Shown piece by piece: positions 6,739-14,357 of a DNA stretch of 25,448 nucleotides; the first letter of the stretch is position 1; every line of letters begins with the position of its first letter. The stretch is from CAYYNP01 sp964472545 (GTDB lineage Bacteria; Planctomycetota; Planctomycetia; Pirellulales; Thermoguttaceae), in NCBI GenBank assembly GCA_964472545.1, contig CAYYNP010000132.1:1-25448 (forward strand). The letters are read 5' to 3'. The notes beneath the pieces were generated by a model, which was not told the origin of the DNA, did no database searches, and saw only the letters and a list, made by a program, of their open reading frames with translations. The position numbers and the translations under genes were made by a program.

Positions 6739-8850
6739 TTACTGCTTCTGCACCCAGATGAAATCGACGCCTACGGTCTTGCCGTCGGTGGTCTCGTCCT
6801 CACATCGCAGCGTCAGCTCGTGATCGCCTGCGGTGAGTTCCGTCGGCTGGGAGGTGACGGTCCGCGATAGCGTGCGGAATTCCGTGCTCAAGTCGACGAC
6901 ACCGTTCTCGGCGCCGATGCCGATCGGCTTGCCGTCGAGGCGGACGCTGATGCGGCCCGACTTGGGCGTGTGGGCCGCCGTGATGCGGATCAGGTAGCGC
7001 CCGGCTTCCGCCACCGGCAGCTTGAACGTCAGTTCTTGGCCCTTCTTCGCGGGCCGCCAAACCACTAGTTTTCCACCGGCCCACAGGTTGTTCTCGACCA
7101 TCGCCAACGACGGCTCATTCGCAGCGACGTCTTCGGCCTGATGGAACGTGGCCCCGCGCGCCCCCATCCGCGCGGCCGGCTGCCAGGCCTCGGGCAACTC
7201 CAGGTGCCGAACGTCTTCGTCGGTAATCGCCACGTGGTCGTCGGTCATGCCAGGGCGGCCGTAGTGATACGCCAGGCGTGCGTAGGAGAAGCCGGGCGTA
7301 CGTTCGTGGCTATAGAGCTCCATGTAGAAGCCGATCCGCCGGGCGAACGGCAGCGCGTCGAGCACGTGCCACCGCTGATTGACCACGAACCCTCGATTGG
7401 CCGGGCCGTCGTCGCGGGGCTGGCCGCAGTAGGGGAAGCCGAAGATTTCCGGCACCGACCACGAGTAGTTGAAGTAGTCTTCCGAGCCGGTGCCGAACGT
7501 GGACGGCCGGCGGTCGTCGTCGACGAAGACCTTTTCGTCGCCCTCGCCCCACCAGCTTCCGTACGGCCAGGGGATCGGATTCGGGTTCATCAACATCACG
7601 GCCGTACCCACGTAAACGCCGCGGCCGTCGGCCACCAGAAACGGCAAGTCCTGGGCCCCGGCACCGCCCTCGGCCACCAGATCGTGATCGACCCGCCATC
7701 GGGCGCGGAAGTGCAGCGATTTGGCGTCGTCCCAGGCGTAATCCATCGGCAAAGCCGAACCGGTCACGGTGACCGGTTGGCTGCCGTGGTTGGTCAGCCG
7801 GATCTTACAGGAACGCCCAAACGGCATCACGTAGCGGCAGGTCATCCGGCCGTCGGGCTCGACGGCCAGCGGCGCCGAATCGAACGGATTCACCCCCGGC
7901 GCCGCCCCGAAAAAATCGCCCACTGGCGATTGCACTTGTCCCCATGGGTAGTCGTCGCAGATCACGTGCATCACGGTCTGCCGCAGGGCCCGATCCGTAT
8001 CGGCGGCCGAGAGCTTCAGCGAAAGGCGTTCAATGGCGGCCGGGCCCTCCAGCGAGAGGATCTCGGCGGTCGCCTTCGGGGCGACGGTAGCATGGATCGG
8101 CACTTCCGCACGCGACGAGGCGTACTCCCAATCCCCCAGCGGGTCGGCCAGGATGCCGGCCACGCGATCGAGCTGTTGGCGATACGTCTTGAGGTCTTCC
8201 GCGGAGAACATCGCGACTTCCATGCCGGGGGCGTAGCGGCGGACTTGGATCTCGTAGAAGTGGATCTGCCGCGTGTTGCCGATCCAGACGATGCGGCAGC
8301 GCTTGGCGAACGGGATGGGGAAGTAGCAGGCGTCGCGCTGCCGGAAGGTCCCCTCGAATCGCTGCAAGTCGACGCCGGCCGCTTCGGCGAATCGCTTGTA
8401 CGGCTGGCGGAGGAACTCGTCGGCCGGTCCGTCGTAGATCGGCTGCTCGGCGTCGTCGAGATACATGCGGATTGTGCCGCGGATCGACGCGGTCCACGTG
8501 CGGACCACGGCGCCAGGACCTTTGACGTCGCAAATCAGGTACTTGCCGACGCCCTCTTCGTTGGGTGCAACCAACACGGCCTCGAAATTCGGCCGCGGCT
8601 CGCCGCCAAAGCCGTCGGAGTTGGCGAACCAATCCGGCCCGCCCGGCACCGTGCTGCGGCGATCGTAGGAAGAGAATTGCACGGTCTTGTAGGCCGGGTC
8701 GGGGAATTCGGCCAGGCCGGCCATGTCGACCATCTCGTTCAGTAGCGTGCCGGTCGTGATCGGCTCGGCGGCGTGGGCGGTGGCGCGGTGGGTGGCATGG
8801 CTCAACAGCAGGCAACATGCCAGCGCGGCGATGATGTGTCGGCTATTCAT
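6739..8850 (-). CDS. Secreted GH172 (DUF2961) family glycosidase
   Basis: 703 aa with an N-terminal signal peptide (MNSRHIIAALACCLLLSHATH, Ala-rich to about residue 28). The DUF2961 signature is clear: GGPDWFANSDGFGGEP near residue 70, then GEGDEKVFVDDD with Glu436 and GTGSEDYFNYSW with Glu457. Characterised GH172 enzymes, known for alpha-fructofuranosidase or arabinofuranosidase activity, use two glutamates I recall as Glu270 and Glu291 in the bifidobacterial member; the 21-residue spacing is the same here. Residues about 565-703 form an extra C-terminal beta-sandwich (FHQAEDVAAN... VDFIWVQKQ), resembling a carbohydrate-binding module. AAGGAG lies 8 nt upstream of the ATG. It sits upstream of the other exported carbohydrate-related gene on the same strand, but the repeat-filled gap makes a shared transcript uncertain. 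Confidence 0.85.
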   Translation of the reverse strand: MNSRHIIAALACCLLLSHATHRATAHAAEPITTGTLLNEMVDMAGLAEFPDPAYKTVQFSSYDRRSTVPGGPDWFANSDGFGGEPRPNFEAVLVAPNEEGVGKYLICDVKGPGAVVRTWTASIRGTIRMYLDDAEQPIYDGPADEFLRQPYKRFAEAAGVDLQRFEGTFRQRDACYFPIPFAKRCRIVWIGNTRQIHFYEIQVRRYAPGMEVAMFSAEDLKTYRQQLDRVAGILADPLGDWEYASSRAEVPIHATVAPKATAEILSLEGPAAIERLSLKLSAADTDRALRQTVMHVICDDYPWGQVQSPVGDFFGAAPGVNPFDSAPLAVEPDGRMTCRYVMPFGRSCKIRLTNHGSQPVTVTGSALPMDYAWDDAKSLHFRARWRVDHDLVAEGGAGAQDLPFLVADGRGVYVGTAVMLMNPNPIPWPYGSWWGEGDEKVFVDDDRRPSTFGTGSEDYFNYSWSVPEIFGFPYCGQPRDDGPANRGFVVNQRWHVLDALPFARRIGFYMELYSHERTPGFSYARLAYHYGRPGMTDDHVAITDEDVRHLELPEAWQPAARMGARGATFHQAEDVAANEPSLAMVENNLWAGGKLVVWRPAKKGQELTFKLPVAEAGRYLIRITAAHTPKSGRISVRLDGKPIGIGAENGVVDLSTEFRTLSRTVTSQPTELTAGDHELTLRCEDETTDGKTVGVDFIWVQKQ

Positions 8851-9003
8851 GGTCGGGGCTCCTTCCGTGCGGTGAGGTTGCGGGGTTCTGGACTCGGGGC
8901 TGGGGGCTCGGGGCTGGGGCCTTGCAGGACGATGGGTGGCGGGGGGGTGTTGGGGGCCCCACCACCCCCCGACCCCAGCTACCCGCCACCGGCGGTGTCG
9001 TCT
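8851..9003. repeat. G-rich low-complexity gap with GGGTGGC/CCCCAGCTACCC element
   Basis: Tandem CTCGGGGCTGGGG-type words at about 8893-8920 are followed by an imperfect inverted-repeat element: GGGTGGC at 8934-8940 against CCCCAGCTACCC at 8973-8984, with long G and C runs inside. It belongs to the same family as 6547-6713 and 13030-13107. No gene is visible. Confidence 0.6.
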
Positions 9004-9468
9004 CTAGCTCGACTTCTTCGCCCTCTTGCCAGCGACCTTCTTCTTGGCGGCCACCTTCTTAACCACCTTCGTCTTGGCCGCTTTCTTCGCGGCCTTCTTC
9101 TTCACTGTCTTCTTGCGTGTCGTCGGCTTCGGCTTTAGCGCGCTGACGTAGGCATAGCTCACGTCGAAGTACTTCGTCACCTCACGCGTCTTTTTCAAGA
9201 GCGCGTCGGGCACTTCGACGTACTCCTTCATCACGCGGCCGTGTTGCTCACAGAGCCGTGTGCGATACTTCTTCAAGAACGCCTCACGTTGCTCGTCCGG
9301 CAGCCGCAACGCGAGTGTACCGGATTTCGTGAGGAAACTGAACATGTGGCCGCCGGCCGACGTGTACGGCATGGCGGCGCCCTTCCGCTCGACGCCGGGC
9401 GTGGCGGCGACTAGTTTTTCGTACAGCGCGAGCTTCGCGGCAGGCGCTTCCGGCTGGGCTTTGCTCAT
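9004..9468 (-). CDS. TfoX-like (YjbR-fold) domain protein with histone H1-like lysine tail
   Basis: 154 aa. I chose the ATG at 9468 because AAAGGAGAAGG lies just upstream; the open frame continues to 9564 without a better site. Residues about 13-113 resemble the TfoX N-terminal/MmcQ-YjbR fold (GGHMFSFLTKSGTLALRLPD, then MKEYVEVPDALL and YFDVSYAYVSALKPKP). Residues 113-154 are almost entirely Lys, Ala, Val and Thr (KKTVKKKAAKKAAKTKVVKK), like the C-terminal tail of histone H1 and bacterial H1-like proteins, so nonspecific DNA or RNA binding is likely. Family members without the tail are small proteins of poorly defined function. It lies downstream of the CHAT gene on the same strand, 188 bases from that stop. 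Confidence 0.7.
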   Translation of the reverse strand: MSKAQPEAPAAKLALYEKLVAATPGVERKGAAMPYTSAGGHMFSFLTKSGTLALRLPDEQREAFLKKYRTRLCEQHGRVMKEYVEVPDALLKKTREVTKYFDVSYAYVSALKPKPTTRKKTVKKKAAKKAAKTKVVKKVAAKKKVAGKRAKKSS

Positions 9469-9656
9469 CGGTTCCTTCTCCTTTCGGTCGAGTGGGTTAC
9501 GTCGGCGCCCGTCTTCTGCCAGGCGACGTCCTGCAACGGGAAGTCCAAGCAGGGTTTTTGCCACGGAGGCCGGCGTCGCCCGGACGACGGCTACTTATCG
9601 GAGGACCCTCACAGGCCCGCCAAGGACGGCGCGACGGCCGGTGGCAGCCTCGTGAG

Positions 9657-12600
9657 TTAGATACCCGGTACGCCGGGCGGCTTGGGAATCAGCGGCTGCT
9701 TGGGAACCAACACCGGATCGACCGGTGCAGGGTCGGCGACCTTGGGGGCCACGCCGCTGTCGACCAGCATGTAGCCGGCCCAGAAGAACGGATGATTGGC
9801 CGCGGGCGGATTCGTCACCACGGCCCGCTTGACGCGCGGTTCGGCCTCCAGGTTCAACTTGGAACTGGCGGCCAGGAAGACGCTCCGCTGCCAGGCTTCC
9901 GACGGCGACGCGTGGGGCAACTCTTGAGCAAACTCGCGCACCAGGTCGAAACTCGTCTGGCCGCCGGTTCGCCAGCGACTGAGCAACACCGTCTGCGATC
10001 CGCTGGCCATCATCCCACAGACCGACAAGAACACCTCGTTGCCGCCGGTGGCCCAACCGACGCCCTTTAGCGAGGCCTCGGCGGCCGTGTGATAGCCCGG
10101 CAGGATGACTTCGTCCGGGGCACCCCATGGCAGGTTCATCCAGTCGGCCAGATAGTTGCCCGGCCTGCCCTGATCCAACGGCATGGGCGTCCAGGCATAC
10201 GGCCCGTTGGTCGGCGGTCTCAGGTCGTCGAGCACCACCAGCCGATCGAAGATCGGCGCGTAGAGCCGCGACTCCGCCGGCGGCGGCGATTTCAGCGCCA
10301 GCGTGCCGGGCAAGACTTTCGCCAACTGGCCGAAGGCGGCTTGGGCCACCGTCTCGTCGTCTTGCGGGAAGAGCTTGCCGACGACCACGCCGGTGGCGCC
10401 CGCCGGTTTGCGTCCGCGGCCGGTCCAAGTCGCCAACGACGCCGTCGGCGCGTAGCGCACGCGAAATCGTGAAATCAGCGGTTGGTACCTTCCCCCGACG
10501 TTGACCTGCAAGGCCTCGAACGGCAGGTACCAGAGCACGCCGTCGGGCACGACGACCAGTTCGTCGAACTTTTTGGTGAAATCGGCGCCGGAACCCGCCA
10601 ACAGCGAATCGAGCAGCTTGGCGGCCGACGCCTTCCACTTCTCGCTGGTGAGTTCCTCCACGGCAATCTCGCCGTTCTGTTGGAAGTGGCCCATCTCGCG
10701 CAACAGGCCGGCGATCTTCGGCGTTAGCGCGTTCGGCGAACCGGCCTCCCAGTACGTGTATTTGTCCTTGTTCATCAAGAAGCCGTAGAGATGGCGCCGG
10801 GTGGCAAAGAACGCCAGCATCGCATGGCCCGGCGGCAGCGACTTCTGGATGTCGCGGGTGCCGCGGATCGGCGGGAAGACCAGGTCGGCCGCCTCGCGCC
10901 GCACGGCGATCTCGCGGAGGATCAACTCCTTGTGCAGACTGACCTTCGACAATGCCTCGAGTTGAATCTGCTGCAGCTTGACCGTGTCCGGGTCCTCGGC
11001 CACCGGGGGCAACGCGTCGAGTTTGGCTCGATGGGCGCGGGCTTGCCGGACCAGGGCGTCGTAGGCCGGGTAGCGGGCCAGCAGGTCGCGGCGCGTGAGT
11101 TGTGCCCGGGGATCGAGCACCGCATCCGGAGCTTCCAGCACCCAACGCAACGATTGCAGCCGGCCGCCGAGTGTCAGCGACGTGAAGAAACGATGGCGCC
11201 TCGCCCGGTCGGCGATCTCCAACGCCTTTTCGTGCTCCTTACGATTCAGCGCCACCTCGAACCAATGTTCGATCGGCACCGGGTGCGGGTTGATCAAGAC
11301 CGACAGCGCTTCCATCGGATCGGCGGCCCAATCGACGGGCTGGGGATCGCGCAACACGGTGTCGTAGAGGTCCATGGCCACGCGCGGCGTGATCGTGCCG
11401 GTGGTGTAGAGATTGTCGGCCAGGCCGATCTGGAAGGTCCAGAACGACCCCTTCTTCATGTAGGCCATGGCGGTGGTCAGCGCGGCGTCGCCTGCGGTGA
11501 TCTGCTGCTGTTGGAAGCGGCACAACGCGGTGAGGAATTGCAGCCGCGCACCGATCCGTCCGGCGGCCATTTGGCGGCGCGCGATGCCCAGCCGCGCCTG
11601 TTCCGCCGTGGCGGCCGCCCGGGGCGTTTGACGCAACGCGGCCAGATTCTCCGTCGCCGAGAGCAGCAGCGAGACGTAGAGATGTCGATAGTCTTTGATC
11701 TTGGCCCACTGGATGGCCGGCTCCAATGCCGGGTAAAGCCCCGGCTTGTTGGCCAGCAGATGCGCCAGCGCGCCGTAGCGGAGCGATTCTTCCAGAATCC
11801 CCAGATCGGTGTATTGCACGGCCGAGTAGCTGGCCTCGGCAAAGTAGTTCAATGCCGGCTCGTAATTGCCCCGGGCCATGGCCAAGCGGCCCAATTCGAA
11901 CAGCACGATGCTGGTCATCTGGTGGTCGTACTCGCCGTTGGCCACCTGGGCTCGCAGCAACGCTCGCTGTCCCTCGGCCTCTTGTCCCCCGGCGATGTAG
12001 GCCATGCCGAGTTGTGCGTCGATCCACGCCGACGACCAGTGGTTGGGCGGGCCGGGCCGCCGCCGGAGCTTGTCGATCAGTTCGGCGAATAGCGCGTCGT
12101 GCCGCGCGACCGGCCCCATCAACTGGGCCCGGCGGCGGATGGCCAGCGTGGTGCAACGTACGATCTCCTGCACGTGGACCGGCCGCAGATTGGCCATCAC
12201 CACCACGCCGCCGTGGCGAACCGCGTCGTTGTTGTTGATCCGGCCGCGCATCACGGGCGTCGAGTTGGGATAGTATCCCAGCCGGGCGCCGCGCGTGCTG
12301 CCGCCCCAGGGAACCACGACGCGCGACGCCGCTCCGGCCCAGCGGATGGGCTGAAACTGCACCTGCAAGAGCCAGTTCGAGTAGGCGGAGTAAAGGGTCA
12401 GCGCCGCCGTGTAATGGCCCAGCGCCTCGTCGAGATAGCCCATGTGGTAGTAGCACTCGCCGACCATCGTCTCGTAGCAGATCGAGTCGATCCATCGAAT
12501 CGTACCGATCTTGATCGCGCCGCGGCCTTCGGACCGGAACTCTTTGAGCGCCTCTTCGTAGTCGCCCGCGTAGAAGTCGGTGAACGCCGCCTGATAGTGC

Positions 12601-12773
12601 AGCGAGGGGATGTTTTGCTGGGGCTGGGCAGCGGACTGCGCGGTCCAGTCGGCGGGAGCGCACCAGCAGAGCGCGGCAATTAGTGCCACAAGCAACAGCG
12701 GCCGGCAGAATCGGCTGCCACGTCGCGGTAAGCTGTCGCGTCGCGGCAACGGGGGGGAAGCACGCAGCACCAT
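9657..12773 (-). CDS. Exported TPR-CHAT protein with degenerate CHAT active site
   Basis: 1038 aa from the ATG at 12773, chosen because AAAGGAG lies 8 nt upstream and a signal/anchor segment (FCRPLLLVALIAALCWCAPA, 22-41) follows; the frame continues to 13208 only through hairpin DNA. Residues about 55-530 are TPR-like helical repeats (YQAAFTDFYAGDYEEALKEF, GECYYHMGYLDEALGHYTAA, LGRLAMARGNYEPALNYFAE). A coiled linker (about 555-630) precedes the CHAT domain (about 640-1008): ELVVVPDGVLWYLPFEAL (738-755), FLSVCGMM with Cys919, and TVLLSRWRTGGQTSFDLV. CHAT domains are caspase-like proteases with a His-Cys dyad. Cys919 is kept, but the strand that should carry the histidine reads RLVVLDDLRPP (844-854) without it. 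The tail is proline-rich. It may be an inactive scaffold or use another residue. Confidence 0.8.
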   Translation of the reverse strand: MVLRASPPLPRRDSLPRRGSRFCRPLLLVALIAALCWCAPADWTAQSAAQPQQNIPSLHYQAAFTDFYAGDYEEALKEFRSEGRGAIKIGTIRWIDSICYETMVGECYYHMGYLDEALGHYTAALTLYSAYSNWLLQVQFQPIRWAGAASRVVVPWGGSTRGARLGYYPNSTPVMRGRINNNDAVRHGGVVVMANLRPVHVQEIVRCTTLAIRRRAQLMGPVARHDALFAELIDKLRRRPGPPNHWSSAWIDAQLGMAYIAGGQEAEGQRALLRAQVANGEYDHQMTSIVLFELGRLAMARGNYEPALNYFAEASYSAVQYTDLGILEESLRYGALAHLLANKPGLYPALEPAIQWAKIKDYRHLYVSLLLSATENLAALRQTPRAAATAEQARLGIARRQMAAGRIGARLQFLTALCRFQQQQITAGDAALTTAMAYMKKGSFWTFQIGLADNLYTTGTITPRVAMDLYDTVLRDPQPVDWAADPMEALSVLINPHPVPIEHWFEVALNRKEHEKALEIADRARRHRFFTSLTLGGRLQSLRWVLEAPDAVLDPRAQLTRRDLLARYPAYDALVRQARAHRAKLDALPPVAEDPDTVKLQQIQLEALSKVSLHKELILREIAVRREAADLVFPPIRGTRDIQKSLPPGHAMLAFFATRRHLYGFLMNKDKYTYWEAGSPNALTPKIAGLLREMGHFQQNGEIAVEELTSEKWKASAAKLLDSLLAGSGADFTKKFDELVVVPDGVLWYLPFEALQVNVGGRYQPLISRFRVRYAPTASLATWTGRGRKPAGATGVVVGKLFPQDDETVAQAAFGQLAKVLPGTLALKSPPPAESRLYAPIFDRLVVLDDLRPPTNGPYAWTPMPLDQGRPGNYLADWMNLPWGAPDEVILPGYHTAAEASLKGVGWATGGNEVFLSVCGMMASGSQTVLLSRWRTGGQTSFDLVREFAQELPHASPSEAWQRSVFLAASSKLNLEAEPRVKRAVVTNPPAANHPFFWAGYMLVDSGVAPKVADPAPVDPVLVPKQPLIPKPPGVPGI

Positions 12774-13334
12774 GATCTCCGCTCCTTTAGCTCCGTGCCC
12801 CCTAACTTCTTGCCCCAAGCTCCTTACCCCGAGGGCCCCATCACCCGACGCAGAACGGGCCGAGTAAGTTCCATGCCTATATGATCTTACGCCTTTCGGC
12901 CGAGATTTTCCAGTTAGTCCTCGGTGTAGAATCAGCACCCCCCCCAACCGGCGGGAGTCCATGACGTCCACGACGCCATTCCGCCTGATCTTACGGGCGG
13001 CCGATGAATAACTTTCCGGTGTCAGTGATGGGTGGCTGGGGCATAGCGCAGCGGTGCCCCAGTTGTCCGGGTCCTGGGGCTTCGCTGCGCTCAGCCGCCA
13101 GCCACCCCGAATGGGGAAGTTATTCATCGGCCGCCCCTCAGCAGTTGAGTGGTCGGAGCAAAGTGCAGCGGCGCCCCACCCTATTTCGCCCGACCGACGC
13201 GCCCGCACTAAAGTTCTACCCCGACGAAGGACGATAACGGTCGTGACGGTTATGTCGAGAATGACGATTGTGCTTCCGCGCGAAGCTCGGCAAAACGCTT
13301 AATGGGCCAAAAGCCACAAATAGGAGGGTAGCCC
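12774..13334. repeat. Intergenic region with a large nested palindrome (12995-13136)
   Basis: The gap separates divergent genes. Outer arms 12995-13017 and 13115-13136 (about 22 bp, one indel) enclose a second inverted repeat, GGGTGGCTGGGGC at 13030-13042 against a diverged copy ending at 13107, and a third pair around GCCCCAG/CTGGGGC. The structure could fold into one long cruciform of about 142 bp. The stretch 12785-12850 is CCCCTAA/CCCCGAG low complexity; 12853-12994 shows nothing I recognise. Any promoters for the CHAT gene and the lipoprotein gene must lie on the two sides of the palindrome, but I could not pick convincing -35/-10 pairs. Confidence 0.75.
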
Positions 13335-13565
13335 ATGAAGGGCTCACACCGCAAGCGGAGACTGCGGACCGCACTGCTAGGGATCGCGATGGCGGTCGGC
13401 GTGGGGTTGACGGGTTGTCAGGTGGACATTGGTGGGCAGGTCCATCCCAGCGCCTACTACCTTAGCGACGACGTCCAGTACTTCCCGCCGGGTAACGAGT
13501 TCGCGTTGGCCGGCGAGGCAGCCGCACAGCAGCAATACGCCGCAGAACAAGCCCTGCAACGCTGA
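13335..13565 (+). CDS. Small planctomycete lipoprotein
   Basis: 76 aa. A basic N-terminus (MKGSHRKRRLRT) and hydrophobic stretch (ALLGIAMAVGVGL) lead to the lipobox LTGC, so lipidation at Cys28 is expected. The mature part, about 49 residues, contains SAYYLSDDVQYFPPGNEFAL and an Ala/Gln-rich end. The YLSDDVQYFPPG motif resembles small planctomycete lipoproteins I have seen elsewhere; no function is known to me. AGGAGG lies 8 nt before the ATG (13335), a strong ribosome site. It stands alone, followed by a probable intrinsic terminator. Confidence 0.8.
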   Translation: MKGSHRKRRLRTALLGIAMAVGVGLTGCQVDIGGQVHPSAYYLSDDVQYFPPGNEFALAGEAAAQQQYAAEQALQR

Positions 13566-13597
13566 TCGCCGCGGGCCGCTTGAATATAGCCGAAGGG

Positions 13598-13663
13598 CGA
13601 TCCACGCCGTCCGGGATGGGGATGCCTGGCCTTGCGCCGGGCAGAGCAAACCGGCGTGGATCG
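13598..13663. repeat. Stem-loop, 12-bp perfect arms
   Basis: CGATCCACGCCG at 13598-13609 is exactly complementary to 13652-13663, enclosing 42 nt with smaller GC-rich dyads (CCTGGCC/GCCGGGC). It lies in the 3' region of the lipoprotein gene. It could stabilise the message or be another interspersed palindrome. Confidence 0.6.
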
Positions 13664-13681
13664 TGCTGGGGGGGAACGGCA

Positions 13682-13748
13682 CCCTTCGTTGCCGGCGTCC
13701 GAGGAGCCTTTGGCCCCTTGGGCGTCGGCAGCGGAAGGGCCTTTTCTT
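13682..13748 (+). terminator. Probable intrinsic terminator after the lipoprotein gene
   Basis: Arm 13682-13700 pairs with 13720-13739 (about 19 bp, with a bulge and a few mismatches) and the stem is followed by CCTTTTCTT on the plus strand. It is 117 bases past the lipoprotein stop and just before the small membrane protein gene. Confidence 0.55.
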
Positions 13749-13818
13749 GTAGGTTGGCGCATCACGCGCCGGCGTGGGGATTTCGGGGGATGCGAGCATC
13801 AGGGGGGCCTACCTCGCA

Positions 13819-14145
13819 ATGATGGAATTCGACCTCTCACCCGAGGCACAGCATTGGCTCAACGCCGTGCTGATCTGGATCGGTTTCGGCACGCTGGCCG
13901 GGCTGTTGGCCCTGATCGTGCTTCCGGTCCGCCGGCCCAACGGTCCCGTGGCGGCGCTGCTGCTGGGCGTCTGCGGCAGCATGGTGGGGCTCAGCGGGCT
14001 CTCCTTCGCGGCCGGCGGCCGCGATCTGAACCCCATCAGCCCGCTCGGCTTTCTGGCCGCCACGGCCGGCGCGTTTCTGCTGCTGCTGCTCTATCGGGCA
14101 GCGTGCGCGGTGATCGAACGGCGCTACGAGGATTCTGAGGCGTAG
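13819..14145 (+). CDS. Small GlsB/YeaQ/YmgE-like membrane protein
   Basis: 108 aa from the ATG at 13819 (a second ATG follows at 13822; an upstream GTG at 13774 is also in frame). Three hydrophobic segments are visible: AVLIWIGFGTLAGLLALIVL, GPVAALLLGVCGSMVGLSGL and LGFLAATAGAFLLLLLYRAA, with short polar loops. The Gly-rich pattern resembles transglycosylase-associated (GlsB/YeaQ) small membrane proteins, whose role is linked to stress response but not well defined. A G-rich stretch about 11 nt upstream is only a weak ribosome site. It ends 212 bases before the peptidase gene. Confidence 0.6.
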   Translation: MMEFDLSPEAQHWLNAVLIWIGFGTLAGLLALIVLPVRRPNGPVAALLLGVCGSMVGLSGLSFAAGGRDLNPISPLGFLAATAGAFLLLLLYRAACAVIERRYEDSEA

Positions 14146-14357
14146 CCCTCAGTCAATCGAAGTCGCGGCGGCATTCTCGATCACCCCTATTTCGCTCGCG
14201 TGGCAGCCCGAGGCTGTCGCGAGATCTTGCGTCAATTGTACGCGCACTGCCGCCCACGCCGCGATGTGCGGACGCTTGATGCAAACCGCCTCCGCGATGA
14301 GTACACTTACGGTCACGCGGGGAGTCCCCGTGTTGACACGCATCCGCGGTCGCGAGG

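Noticed and set aside
7141..8745. 534-aa plus-strand frame opposite the GH172 gene
   Set aside because: Antisense shadow of a gene with clear motifs; Arg/His/Val-rich composition typical of such shadows.
12774..13208. N-terminal extension of the CHAT frame up to 13208
   Set aside because: The added 145 residues are encoded by hairpin DNA and low-complexity sequence; a strong ribosome site and a signal segment support the start at 12773.
14149..14343. 64-aa minus-strand open frame in the gap before the peptidase
   Set aside because: Composition is plausible, but there is no ribosome site, motif or conserved feature, and it faces both neighbours; not enough to call.
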